A DNA stretch of 64,000 nt, taken from the NCBI GenBank assembly GCA_964019165.1, contig OZ025279.1, positions 3,861,602 through 3,925,601 on the forward strand. The letters run 5' to 3'. Below the pieces are notes generated by a model that saw nothing but the letters and a program-made list of their open reading frames with translations, had not been told where the DNA came from and did not search any database. Source of the DNA: Mastigias papua (taxonomy: Eukaryota; Cnidaria; Scyphozoa; Rhizostomeae; Mastigiidae). This document shows positions 10,855 to 21,342 of this stretch, one piece after another. Every line of letters begins with the position of its first letter. Within the stretch, counting starts at the first letter, position 1. Position numbers and translations under genes: made by a program.

Positions 10855-12060
10855 AGTTGATTCCAAATTATGCTTCCCTTAAATGAAAGAAACTCGTTTG
10901 CATACAGTTTTGACCTCGTATTAGGAAGTTGTAAGAGATTGTTTATTCTTGAAGTGTATTCAGACACTTTTCTATTGAAGAACTCCAACAGAAGGAGGGG
11001 TTTCCAGAAGTTGCACTACCTCCAGCATAAGTTTTTGCAGATTTCTAATGAAATGTCACTTCCTCATTCCTGTGTAGGAGCTCTTCGAAACTTGAGTCAT
11101 AATCATATATGTCAGTAGAAATGAGTTTCGTAGTAGGTTAGCCTATGGCTCTCCAAGTCCCTTGCATCCCTTAAGCAAGCGTTAGTCTTATTGCTAGTCT
11201 TCTTGCAGATAGTTTTGATGTGCGCTTTGAATCTAGGTTTTGAGTCAATGGTGAGACCTACGATATTTACCTTGTCAGATATTTTTATTGATATCGCCAT
11301 CAATTTCAATGCATAACTCATGATCTCCTTTTAACCCAAAGAAAATCAACTGGAATTTTTCCGGATTTGCAACCATCTCATTAAGTTTATACAAGCGCAC
11401 TGCTTGTCTCATATCTTTTTCGATATTTTTGGCTGCTTCATCTAGGGGTTTATCACATGCAGAAATCGTGTTATCATTAGAAAGTTTTGTAAACCTGAGA
11501 CTGGTCTATAGCATAAAGGAAGGTACAAGGTGAGTCCCATGTAAGATTCTGTACGTTTGGGGAGTGCCCGTTAGAGGGACACTTATCCTGAGCCGCCGGC
11601 ATAGTGAGGTAGGGTGGCCAGTTCCTTTCCTCACCGCCTTTAACTTCCCCAGTGTTGCCACCAGGTACCCATTTGCTGCTGGGTGGACAGTGAGCGAGCA
11701 CCCCAACTATGATCCGAGGGTTCGTCTCGAACCATCGATGTTTCGCACAGCAGTCAAGCGCTCTAACCACTTGGCCAGTCGCCCATCTATAAATTAAAGT
11801 ATTTATGAATATTATAAAAATCTTAAACAGAACGGAACCAAGTACACACCCTTGTAGAACAATCCCGCTGAAGGTCGTTGATTAAATATTCTCATTGATC
11901 AGCACAATATAACCACCTAAGCGAACAGTCACGTCCGGACGGTATGGCATCTTATAACCTTGTACTTTAAACAGGCTTGTTGGAAATGAGTCATGACTAT
12001 AATTGCTATCACACTTGATGTTAGATGGTATGTGTTGAACTTGTAGTATCCATCTATCTG
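10855..12060 (-). mobile_element. CR1-like LINE remnant (endonuclease and RT pieces), split by a SINE
   Basis: On the minus strand from 12000 comes an apurinic-type endonuclease piece (HDSFPTSLFKVQGYK, YRPDVTVRLGG). At 11880 it is joined to an RT piece (GIVLQGCVLGSVLFKIFI, the GIPQGSVLGP motif). The SINE at 11511-11785 interrupts, and the RT continues with SNDNTISACDKPLDEAAKNI (a mutated YADD region), NEMVANPEKFQLIFFG and GLTIDSKPRFKAHIKTICKK, then a degraded C-terminus down to about 10855. An internal deletion removed the region between endonuclease and RT motif B. The element lies antisense in the CEP78 intron. Confidence 0.7.
11511..11785 (-). mobile_element. tRNA-derived SINE, copy 2 (most complete)
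   Basis: Read on the minus strand the copy begins TGGGCGACTGGCCAAGTGG, an A-box region, with a well-kept B-box-like GGTTCGAGAC about 50 bases on. It continues into the same body as copies 1 and 3 and a tail near 11515. TCTATA occurs directly on both sides (11505-11510 and 11786-11791), a plausible short target-site duplication. It sits inside the RT of the CR1-like LINE. Confidence 0.8.
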
Positions 12061-12324
12061 TGTAGGTGCATGATATAAGTGCCTTGCAATTGTCCACCCC
12101 CGAATAAAACAAAAATAAATCTTCCTTTCTTGCAAATTTTAATGCCTTACATTAACTGTAAGACAAGCCTTAACGTTTTCTCCTTCTTGGAATATAGCAT
12201 TTAAGTTGTAAGTGCGCATCATGTAGGGACTTCTATGACCCAGTTTCTAATCCCGTCGTGACTGGCATAGCAGTAGTAGTTATATTTTGAGTTGATTGTC
12301 TTTTAATTGACGTTTCTATTTTAG

Positions 12325-12428
12325 CCCTTGCGACTGGATTAAAAACCCTCATATGTCTCAAGTCACTTATTTTATGTAATTGTGGCATAACATGGAGAGG
12401 TATGAACACTATTCAAGAACTCATTAAG
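12325..12428 (+). CDS. CEP78: CEP78-like gene, LRR exon
   Basis: Acceptor TATTTTAG precedes and donor GTATGT follows. The exon completes the Ala codon begun in the 1203-1275 exon and encodes LATGLKTLICLKSLILCN, then GITWRGMNTIQELIK. This aligns with the CEP78 repeat containing the diagnostic TW-GA/GM motif and the LK end. It ends in phase 0. Confidence 0.88.
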
Positions 12429-12593
12429 GTATGTTCACGCCTGTAAAATATTGCATTTGATGTTATTGATCGTGTTAGGTATATTAATATAGCACCAAAT
12501 TTTATTCTCTCACTATGATGTCTATGTCAGTGTGGCTTTTAGAGTGAGCATCTTTGTACTCCTGTTTACTTTATACCTCTCCTTTATTTATAG

Positions 12594-12768
12594 AACCATG
12601 CATGCAGAAGGCACGGGGAAGCATGGCAGAAGAGCTTAAGATACAGGATGCCTGTTCTTGATAGCATTTCTGGACTTAGACGTATAGACCTTTGTCAAAA
12701 TACAATGATAGGTGATAATGGTGCAATGATATTAGGAGAAACTCTAAAGGACGATGTATGGGTGAAAG
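12594..12768 (+). CDS. CEP78: CEP78-like gene, RRH...SLRYR exon
   Basis: It starts after acceptor TTTATAG in phase 0 with NHACRRHGEAWQKSLRYR, followed by GLRRIDLCQNTMIGDNGA and ends KDDVWVK plus one base before donor GTAACA. The RRHxExW-xSLRYR signature is specific to CEP78, where this exon links the N-terminal repeats to the last ones. Confidence 0.92.
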
Positions 12769-12965
12769 GTAACACTATCTCTTTGTACACATACTAGTAC
12801 AATTGTCCTCCATTCTTTGCTCACAACCCTGATAATGGAGTATCAGATAATAGATAATAAAATTTTAAATCTTAGTATATGTCTGCAATGTTATGATATT
12901 CTGTATTGACTTATGCAACGTACAAGGGGTCTCTCTTCGGTGGCTGGTAGTTGGTTATCAATCTT

Positions 12966-13036
12966 TAATGGTCGAACCTTCAAGCCTTCAAGCCTTCAAC
13001 CCTCCAAGCTTTCAAGCCTAGGCCATAGGCTAGGCC
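12966..13036. repeat. CTTCAAGC-type minisatellite and short palindrome
   Basis: Five imperfect copies of an 8-10 base unit (CTTCAAGC / CCTTCAAG), followed by the near-palindromic CCTAGGCCATAGGCTAGG. It lies in the intron between two CEP78 exons. Confidence 0.6.
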
Positions 13037-13502
13037 TAAGTTAGAAGCAACACAGAGAAACTACAGTTGATGTAACGGCAAGAATTGAACTAACTAACTG
13101 ACTGACTCAAATACTAAAACCCACATAATATAATCGTAAGCACTATACAACATTCGTTACGTCAGAACACAATACACGTTGACAGGGACAAGCACATCGC
13201 CAGGAAAGAGTGATACTGACACTACAAGCAAGTTAAATGCATAACAGGAATTAACACGAACCTGCCTTTCCAATCCGCAACATCAAAAGTAAAGCGACAC
13301 AACATACAACACAGATTCACCTAAGACATAGAACACCAATATGCTACACTTACCTTATTCAATACATGTTGTAAGTCAAATAAATATATGCTTTACGTTT
13401 GTCAATGTGCAATGTTGCAAATCAATAACTAGAAAATTGAGTTACAATCTATTATCACAACCTTTGTTGCAAGTTTATTTTGTAGAATTTTCACCTTTTT
13501 AG

Positions 13503-13616
13503 CTATTGATCTTCAGCAATGTGGCATTTCTTCAGATGGAGCTAATTCCTTACTAGTCGCTCTTGATTATAACAAATGTTTGAAGGTACTGGATGTGAGA
13601 TGCAACGCACTATTGG
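13503..13616 (+). CDS. CEP78: CEP78-like gene, LDLQQCG LRR exon
   Basis: Acceptor CCTTTTTAG, donor GTAAGA. The two leading bases complete Ala with the spare G of the previous exon. It encodes (A)IDLQQCGISSDGANSLL, then KCLKVLDVRCNALL and a spare G. The DLQQCG motif followed by LxVLDxRxNxL matches CEP78 precisely. Confidence 0.92.
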
Positions 13617-13875
13617 GTAAGAGCTGTGAATATTTATCTTTGTTAACACCCTAAATGACCGAATAACGGGGCGCTTATTCAAAATATCGCCTTCGACCCG
13701 GAGCAGTGATTTGGGCAGGGGCAGTTATTTGGCAGGTGCGCTTATTGAGTATTGCTCTTTTACAGGTAACAAGAACAGAAATTTCCAACCATTTAGCAAC
13801 CTTTTTTGTTAACTTTAACTAGACCAGACAAAATACTATGCAGTTACAATGTCATCACCAGCATCGTCAACTCCA

Positions 13876-14018
13876 TGTAATAAACAAATAATAGAATAAC
13901 TAGTAGCTCAATAATATCGATCTTTCACAAGGCCTACTATAAAATCAATCAAACTCAGTATGAGACTAAGCTATATTTATTGGGTCTGTATTGTCTCTAT
14001 TGTTTAGAGGGGACAACA
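13876..14018 (-). repeat. Gypsy LTR (3' LTR in element orientation)
   Basis: The plus strand begins TGTAATAAAC and ends GGGGACAACA, with TG...CA ends. It pairs with 18978-19120. Differences: GGCCTACT versus GGCCCACT, and CAGTATG versus CAGAATG. Confidence 0.95.
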
Positions 14019-14032
14019 CTATCCCCCTCCCT
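14019..14032 (-). other. Polypurine tract of the Gypsy element
   Basis: The minus strand reads AGGGAGGGGGATAG directly before the 3' LTR, the expected position for plus-strand priming. Confidence 0.75.
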
Positions 14033-14109
14033 AGTTCTTCCTCTCTGTGATGCTGATCTAGTTCTGTTCGCCAATATATTCGAAATGTCTACTTTACACC
14101 AATTGTCTG

Positions 14110-15512
14110 CTAGTAAGTTCCCTTCGATATCAGCTGTACTTCTTGCTGGCGCACCATCTGTATTATATTGCTCAGTAGTGTCTGCAGTGTCTGTTTCATT
14201 CCCCCCCCCTGACTGTTTTCAGTGCGGGTAGGAGAGTGAAGGCACTGGCGTTCCTTAACATCAGGTAAGTCAGCAAAGACATCACATGTGCTAGCATGGG
14301 TAGTTGCTGGTCCAGGGGTAGGAGCATATGATGGACTTACCAGGTGATCAGGCCTGGGAGGCATATACTTTAGCTGATTGACATGGACAGTGGGGCTCAC
14401 TTGGCCGCGCTGGTTGACAAGCTTGCAATTGAGATCACCTATCAATTGAGTAATTGTCCAGGGACCAGACCATTGTGCTTGAAAACAACGAGAAATGCCG
14501 GTCTTTGAAGAGGGTGCCAGAGCATGACTGTGTCATTGACTTTGTAATGGTGTTTAGAGACTGTCTTATCATATTGCTGTTTCATTCTGTCCCTGCTCAT
14601 ATCAAGGGTACAACGAACATCAGCAAAGGAGCGTTTAAGGCGTAGGCCAAGGTCAATAGCAAATGCTTGTGCTTGTCATACGTGATGAGCAGCAGATTGT
14701 TGAACAAGCAGTCTTGGGGATGCACTGCATAATAATTCAGTAGGTAAAGAAAGCTTTGCACCAAGAAGCAGTTCAGCAGGTGTAACTTTAGTGCTATTAT
14801 TAACACATGAACGAATAGCATAGACAGCAGCCTGCAGGTACAAGTCCCAATTGCATCCATATTGGTCAACCTGTTTCTGCACACAGTATTTCACTTCTTT
14901 TACCATTGCCTCGGAAAGGCCTTCACCTTGTGGGTGAAGGCGTGAAGATTTAGACTTACCAATGCCTAAGATCTTAGCAACCTCCTGCATAACACTACCA
15001 TGGACATTGGAGCCACCATCACTGTGCAAACGTGTCATGGTACCATATCGACAGATCCATTGGTCATGAATTGCTCTGGCAATGGTGTGAGCAGATATCT
15101 CTTTGAGAGGGACAACTTCAGGCCATTTTGTAAAGTGGCCAACAAGGATGAGGGCATACCGAAATCCATCACGAGAAATAGGCATAAAGGGGCCAGCTAA
15201 ATCATAGCAAGCAAGTTCAAAGCGGTCGGAGGACTGAATTGGTTGTAGCTGGTCCTTGTGATATCCGTGAGGGGGTGGATTGAAAGATGCACAGGTGGTA
15301 TAACTTTTGACCCAGTTTGACACATCTTCCTTAGCATTGGGCCAGAAATAATGAGCACGAAGGCAGGCCCATGTGCGGTCAATAGCAAAGTGACCAGCAA
15401 ATGGGTGATCATGGCAAAGCTGTAGGACACGTCCACGTAATGCTATTGGTACAACTGTGCAATTGTGCCACTTCAAGAGGCCATCTGGAGACAGTAAAAC
15501 GTGATGGCGATA
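14110..15512 (-). pseudogene. Gypsy pol: integrase region
   Basis: The zinc-binding N-terminus is partly kept: HPFAGH gives the two His, but the first Cys of the expected CxxC is Tyr (SYTTC). The core has D in ACYDLAGPF, D in RLHSDGGSN and E in GLSEAMVKEVK, so the DDE triad is present. A TGA at 14678-14676 and a frame change near 14500 cut off the C-terminal part, which continues with GPWTITQLIGDLNCKLVNQ and VHVNQLKYMPPRPD in the frame ending at 14110. The integrase would insert the cDNA into host DNA. Confidence 0.9.
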
Positions 15513-17987
15513 TCACCGTAAAGAGCCGAGGTGGGACACATCAAAAGTTCTTTTGTTAGAGGATACATAGTTAATGGCAGCTTGGATGTGGGGATCCTGG
15601 GACTGTAGAGCTCTGAGTGAGGCTACCGAAACATCGGGATGCAGTTCCTTTAGTAAGCTGACACTGTGTAGGCGACTGAGGCAGTCACTGATAGCATTAT
15701 TCTTAGATGGAATGTGTTCTATGTGATAGGAAAACTCGGAAAACTGTAATGCCCAGTTCAATAACTTGCGATTCTTTGGACTGCGTTTGCACTGGAGGAA
15801 TGATGTTATATGATTATCAGTACGTAAGAGAAAAGGTTTACCCAAGAGATAGTGACGAAATTTCTCAGTAGCAAAGACGATAGCATGGGCTTCTTTCTCC
15901 ACAATGTTCCACTTTGATTCAGTGTCATTGAACTTTCTACTGGCAAAAGCAACAATATAGACTTGGCCATCACTTGAATTGCAAGCTTTGAGACATGCAC
16001 CTTCACCTTTATCTGAGGCATTAACTTCAAGGATGAAAGAGTCATGACTAGTAGGTGCACATAAAACTGGAGCAGAAGTGAGAAGTTGCTTTATGGTCTC
16101 AAAAGCTGTTTGGGCATCAGATGACCAAGAAAATGAGGAGTGCGGCTTGGAAAGTTCATGTAGAGGAGCTGCAATAACAGAAAAATTGGGGTTAAAGCGA
16201 TCACAGAACTGGGACATGCCTTAGAATTCTTTCAAGGCTTTGGCAGTTGTTGGGACTGGAAAATCTCTGATATATTGGATGCGTGCCGAGTCAGCACAAA
16301 TTTGGCCCTTGTCAATTATATGGCCTAAATATGGCAAGGTAGTTTGGAAAAACTTGCATTTCAAGGCATTCAGTGTTAAACCCGATTGGCGAATTCGATG
16401 TAAAACTCTGCGTACATTTGAAAAATGTTGTTGGAAATCAGAGCCTTTAATTACCACATCATCATAGAAGGGTGGCAGAATGCAATCACTTAAGTCTGAA
16501 CAGGTCTGTTCCATAGTATGTTGAAAGAGTGATGACGCTGGTTTGATGCCCTGTGGCATCACATTCCAAGTCCACTGACCAAAACCATAGCCTGGGGAGA
16601 AAGCAATGATTGGTTTGACGCGAGCAGCACAAGGAATTTGGTGATATCCACTATTGAAATCGATAGAACTGAGAAATTGTGAACCACAAACAGAGTCCAG
16701 GCATTGTTGTAAGGATGGAGAAGGCCAGCCCGAATCTTTGATGGCTGGGTTAAGGAAGCGATAATCAACCACTAGGCGATAGCGATCTGTAACATTAGAG
16801 CTATTGGAAACATTCTTTTTGGCGACAAGTACTGTAGCAGCGCGATAGGGGGAATCTATATGCTCAATAAGTCCATGATCTTTATAATGCTGTAACAGTT
16901 CTTTGACAATGGACTGCTGAGGTAGAGGCACACGCCATAAAGGCATCGAAATAGGAGTCGAATGGATCAGATCAAAGTCAAATTCAGTAACTTTGGCTTT
17001 ACCGACTTTTGTATTAGACAAAGAGAAAATGTCAGAGAACTCAGCAAGCAAGGTCTTGGCTGCATGGAAATGCGAAGGAAGCAAATGTGGCATTTGTGAA
17101 GTCTCATGAGTCATTGGATCTGAGTCTTGAGATAATGACGAGGGTTGTGTGGACTCTAATGAAGTTAGTGCATTGATTGATTCCTTGGAAAGTGCTGAGA
17201 ATTCATCAAAGTCATATGTCCCCAGGGCAACTTTGGTGCCCTTACCAATTACTTTGGAGACATTAGAGCAATTAACAATTGTTGTGTGCACACATGAATT
17301 TTGATGAATTAATTGGTTTAGAGATGGTACCACTTTAAGATGAAGCCGTTCTTCAAAAGGTAAATTGCCATCAATGAGAACAGCTGGTGCCAAAACTGGA
17401 CGCAAGGCATCAAGGGAAGATCCTTTTGCTATTGTCGGAATACGTAAAGCTTGACCGGGTGGAATAGTGTACTTGGCGGTAGTCATGAAAGCAATGTTAA
17501 CCTGAACAGAAGGTTGAGAAGATATAGAGACAATGGACTGTTCCAGATGGAGAATGTTTCTGGAATTATCAGCACCCCAATGGCTAAACTTGTTGAGGAG
17601 ACTCAAGCCAATAATGCATGAATAAGGCAACTCATCAATTATTACAAATTCAACAGTATGTGATACAGCTGGTTGTCCTATTACAAGTGGTACTTTTATT
17701 GTGCCAGAGGGCTTCATCACTTTTCCATTGGCATCAAGGAGACCTGGGCCAAAATAAGGCGTTAATGTTAAATTCTGCAAACATCGACTTCCGGTAAAAC
17801 ATCTTCTAGCTAGACAGCAAATAGTTGCACCTAAATCAAGCATCATAGAAATGGACTGACCATTTAATGTGCCAGTGATCCAAAGCAATTTTGATTCATT
17901 CAACAAAGATGGTCGAGATTCGTGTTCATGAGGGGTCACTGACATAATGTTGGCTGGCCCAGTATGACCCTTTACTGGGGGCCCCAA
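15513..17987 (-). pseudogene. Gypsy pol: protease, reverse transcriptase, RNase H
   Basis: One frame from 17987 down to 15513 with one internal TAA (16223-16221). The aspartic protease motif is MLDLGAT, where Leu replaces the usual Ser/Thr of D-S/T-G. RT motifs are intact: YRLVVDYRFLN, SSIDFNSGYHQI, MPQGIKPASSLFQ and the catalytic FYDDVV. RNase H shows EVNASDKG, with Asn instead of the first catalytic Asp, then EKEAHAIVF and RTDNHITSF. The pol frame is -1 relative to gag and starts before the gag stop, so it was probably expressed by ribosomal frameshifting. Confidence 0.92.
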
Positions 17988-18974
17988 AAGTTTCCCAACT
18001 GCTGAGAAGTCGCTTGTTGCTGCCTAAAAGCCAAACAATCTTGCTGGATGTGATTTAAACCATTGCAAAAATAGCAGCGAATAGGTTGTCTTCCTCTTCC
18101 CTGTGCAGGGGGCAACTGACTATCTCCCATAAAGCTTTGAGAAAAACCTCTGGGTGATTGCCTGCGGTTGCTCCGCGGAGAATAAAAAACGGAAGTGCCT
18201 TGGCGCTGATGGGATGGCCTGAACGGAAGCTGCTGCTTAATGGCATTAATCTGCTCTTGTTGTTAGTCGAACTTCCGTATTGCAAGCTGATTTTGTTCAA
18301 ACTTACTGGATAAAGAGAGAACTGCCTCCAAAGTTTGATCTGATGGAGTTGCAGCAGTCAAAACAGTGTCAGGAACCATGGGGGCAGCAGTGGATGGCAA
18401 AGAAAGATGAACCAGAGCATCACGGCTAGCTTTGAGCAAATCTTGATGAGAAACCTTTTCGTCATACGGATCAGAGCAGAAGATGAATATATTTCTTTGC
18501 AAAGTATCTGAAATCCCTTGCAAAAACTTGCGCTTTACGGCATGGTTGATGACGTTAGTTGTAGCTTGAGGGTCAGCAGCTTTGTATAGTTGTAAAAGGT
18601 GAGTCATGAATTCTTCCTCATTTTCACCGATCCTTTGCACGCAACACTTAAAAGCGGTAATATGTACCTCGCGGTCGGAGTCAGAGTCAAAAACGGCATT
18701 GAGTTGCTTTTTAAGCTCACTATATTTTTGTGGGGCGCCTTTTTCTTCTTCAAATTGATCTAGGACGGCTTTAGCACGGCCATCAACACATAGCATAAGG
18801 ATTTGTCCAACCACGAGGTCCTCAGACTTCTCAGCGATAACGCAACATCTGTCAAAATTATGAAGCCATTGGCGTAGATCAACGTTGCCATCGCCAGTGA
18901 ATTTTTCTAACTTGGAAAAATGATGTTGAAGGAAGACATACTGAAGTGGTGCGGGTCGAAAATACTCCTGACAC
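17972..18974 (-). pseudogene. Gypsy gag with CCHC zinc knuckle
   Basis: The frame is open from the primer site: EYFRPAPLQYVFLQ, FSKLEKFTGDGNVDLRQW and CVIAEKSEDLVVGQILML are a typical Gypsy gag N-terminus. There is no ATG before this conserved start. A TAA (18265-18263) breaks the frame after RKFD, but the same frame continues to a knuckle of form CX2CX4HX4C (CYFCNGLNHIQQDC) at about 18060 and a second TAA at 17974-17972. Gag would form the capsid. Confidence 0.88.
17978..17984 (-). promoter_or_regulatory. Candidate -1 frameshift site G GGC CCC at the gag-pol junction
   Basis: In the gag frame the minus strand reads TTT TGG GGC CCC CAG TAA. G GGC CCC fits the X XXY YYZ pattern, and the pol frame is exactly -1. 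It lies two codons before the gag stop. The base composition is unusual for an efficient site, so function is inferred from position. Confidence 0.5.
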
Positions 18975-18976
18975 CA
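18964..18976 (-). other. Primer binding site, likely tRNA-Leu
   Basis: The minus strand reads TGGTGTCAGGAGT one base after the 5' LTR. It complements a tRNA 3' end ACTCCTGACACCA, which fits tRNA-Leu; the match ends after 13 bases. Confidence 0.65.
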
Positions 18977-18977
18977 G

Positions 18978-19120
18978 TGTAATAAACAAATAATAGAATA
19001 ACTAGTAGCTCAATAATATCGATCTTTCACAAGGCCCACTATAAAATCAATCAAACTCAGAATGAGACTAAGCTATATTTATTGGGTCTGTATTGTCTCT
19101 ATTGTTTAGAGGGGACAACA
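18978..19120 (-). repeat. Gypsy LTR (5' LTR in element orientation)
   Basis: Partner of 13876-14018, same length, two substitutions, flanked outside by TCCA. Confidence 0.95.
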
Positions 19121-19649
19121 TCCATTGTCGGAATCACCCAAGAGAAGCTCAGTAGCCAAAGCAATATTGTTTTCGTCTAGTTTGAAGGGATTTCCATCTT
19201 TCTCTGTCAAGATTGACTATAATGAACAGCATCGTTTTATGGCTACATTAGAATGCTTATTTTTTGTGTTACACGCGAGTAAGCGGACTCACTCGAGTAG
19301 AATCATGTCAAATGAGAGCTCCCTCCTGCTTAAGGGGGCACTTATTCGGCAGGGACACTTATTGCTAAATGTTGCTCCTCCTCCAAGGCAGTTGTTTGAG
19401 CAGGGACGGTTATTCGACCCTGGGCGGTTATTCGGTCATTTACGATATTGCTATTGCAAGAAATACTTCCCGGTAGCTGTAGTGTTCTCGTATTCAAAGC
19501 TTCTCTGACTGCTAACTCTAATAATCTCATCTGATCAAAATGCTACCATACGATTAATATGCATGCTAAATGTCACGTGATAAATTGCTCTACATGTCAA
19601 CACTAAAGTAGCCTTTCATCTTAGTTGACATGAATTATTGTCTTTACAG

Positions 19650-19714
19650 AGAAAGAAACAGTAAGAGCTGTCCTAGAGAAGGTTATGATGAATGCGGGTG
19701 GCGAAGATCCCGAG
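19650..19714 (+). CDS. CEP78: CEP78-like gene, end of the LRR region
   Basis: Acceptor CTTTACAG. The two first bases complete a Glu codon with the spare G of the 13503-13616 exon. It encodes KETVRAVLEKVMMNAGG then EDPE. This aligns with the CEP78 segment ending NP-L...AV..KVL..G that follows the last LRR. The proposed donor GTTTCT is weak; if unused, the frame runs ten codons to a TAA. The next exon was not found with certainty. Confidence 0.8.
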
Positions 19715-20903
19715 GTTTCTTCAAGTTTTATTGTTTTCTCATAAAATCTCCTTGGATTATTTCTTTATTATGAAATAGTCGAATGGTCAATTTTTTCCAA
19801 GTTTAAGTCGCTATTATAACATATTGGATGATTTAAAATTTGCCAATTACAATTATGCTGCTCACTACATTCCTACATTATTTGATGTGGATATAGGGAT
19901 CTTAGAGATGAAAAACTGACGGGGAGTTACTGCAACGGACAGTTTGCAACTTTTTACAATCGATAAATATCCTAATATCTCTAATTGATCATAGTTTTGA
20001 CCAGGTAGAGATATTGATCTAACATTTTGAAAACATATATTTTGCAATATTCGTTGATTTCTCACTTTATCGTAGTTATTCGCTTGCATTCAAATAGATC
20101 AATTGGAGATCTTTGTATGCAATATTCATGGATTTTCTCACTTTTTCATGGTTGTTCGCTTGTTTCCTTCCCCTTTCTCTGTCTAGCTTAGCTTGACGCA
20201 TTGAAAATAGTTCATACCGATAATGGGTCTTGGAAAGGACCTGAAACTTATATGTCATAACTACCGGATTGTCTAATTGTACCGATGGAGGTTATTTATA
20301 CTATTGAAAGTTCTCAGAAACACCATGACGTTCTTTCTTGTTATCTTTGGTTTAAAATTTATTATTATACTGCGGTTCCCCACTATTCTACACATATCTA
20401 CCACTAAAAGAGGTGCTTGATTGAAAATTATATTTCCTTTTATGCTAGTATCCATGGAAGTATACAAAGAATGTGGAAGATAGAAGGAGGTGCCGATCCG
20501 CGAGAAAAGCAGCACGATTCCATTGTCATTCTTCTCAGTCTAGTTCAATCTCAAGTTGCCGAAGGAATAAGTAAATTAATAAATTTGCTTTTTTCAATGT
20601 TCCTTAAAGTAATCTGCATTCTTTTTCAACTATGTGCAATTAAGGCGTGTGGTTATTTTTACGACCATCTAAGCAAGGAAGATATATTGACCGTATTTGC
20701 TGTAATAAATGCCGTAGCGTGTATTTTATAACTCAACTTTTAGATTTGACATTCATTAAATGGCGGCGTTCATCACAGGGTGGCATTTATTAGAGGAAGT
20801 ATATTATGTCTTTTGGGATTATCCATAGCCAATATTATTATGTATTGCTCTAATTTTCTGCTCAATACTATCGCTACCTATGGATGAATGTTTGTTTCCC
20901 TAG

Positions 20904-21342
20904 AATGTCATTATCAAAAAGGAGTATTCAGTCTCATACTGCTTACACACCATCTAGTATGCGTTGTTTATGTGGGAAGAAGCATGATCGAACAGTGCCA
21001 TGCTTAGCTGGATATCGTAACGTTGATATTCATAGAAGTGCTCCAATAGTCAATAAGCCGAAGGTTCACAAATTTACTCATTTTGTGAAGAAGGATAGTT
21101 ACCCTTTTGGTGGTATTGAAAGTAAAGTAGATAGAGGGTCGATATTGAAAGACAGCTATGGTGGCATTTCTACAGAGTCAAACGTTCGTGCAAAGGATAG
21201 AGTTTTCGAGTTGAGAGGTTTGGAACAGAGTCTCAAGAAGGAGGTAAGAGGAAGAGTAAATGCAGAATTGCGGCAAAAAGAGCTGGAAATTGAGAATCAG
21301 AAATTAAAAGACGAAGTTTTCCTCCTGAAATCATCTGTAATG
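20904..21342 (+). CDS. CEP78: Probable CEP78-like coiled-coil exon
   Basis: The acceptor TTTCCCTAG and donor ATG/GTAACT bound a 439-base open frame: SLSKRSIQSHTAYTPSSM, a Cys- and Lys-rich middle, then a heptad-like ELRGLEQSLKKEVRGRVNA, QKELEIENQKLKDEVFLLK. CEP78 has a low-complexity basic segment followed by a short coiled coil after its repeats, and the order and strand fit. The first base is the last of a split codon, so an exon ending with two spare bases is missing between 19714 and 20904. Without that exon the assignment stays probable. Confidence 0.6.

Larger units (their letters stand above)
13876..19120 (-). mobile_element. Gypsy-type LTR retrotransposon, complete ends, coding capacity broken
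   Basis: A 5,245-bp element on the minus strand with 143-bp LTRs, tRNA primer site, gag with a zinc knuckle, then protease, reverse transcriptase, RNase H and integrase, and a polypurine tract. The 4-base TCCA is duplicated at 13872-13875 and 19121-19124. The LTRs differ at 2 of 143 positions, so it inserted fairly recently. Nonsense codons in gag (18265-18263) and pol (16223-16221, 15515-15513, 14678-14676), plus changed active-site residues in protease and RNase H, show that this copy is dead. It lies antisense in a CEP78 intron, inside an older DNA transposon. Confidence 0.95.
13652..19442. mobile_element. Nonautonomous TA-flanked DNA transposon, split by a Gypsy element
   Basis: The perfect 16-base inverted repeats TAAATGACCGAATAAC (13652-13667) and its complement (19427-19442) bracket the region. 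If the outermost TA is the target duplication, the repeats proper are 14 bases. Outside the Gypsy element about 540 bp remain (13652-13875 and 19121-19442). Both halves carry recurring ...CTTATT / ...GTTATT subterminal motifs. No transposase is present. TA duplication suggests a Tc1/mariner-type mobiliser, which is inference. Confidence 0.75.

Noticed and set aside
12966..13036. CRISPR-like array
   Set aside because: Units are contiguous and only 8-10 bases, without spacers; the genome is eukaryotic.
20417..20731. 104-codon plus frame as an intermediate CEP78 exon
   Set aside because: No convincing acceptor/donor pair gives the needed phase, and no residue matches CEP78.
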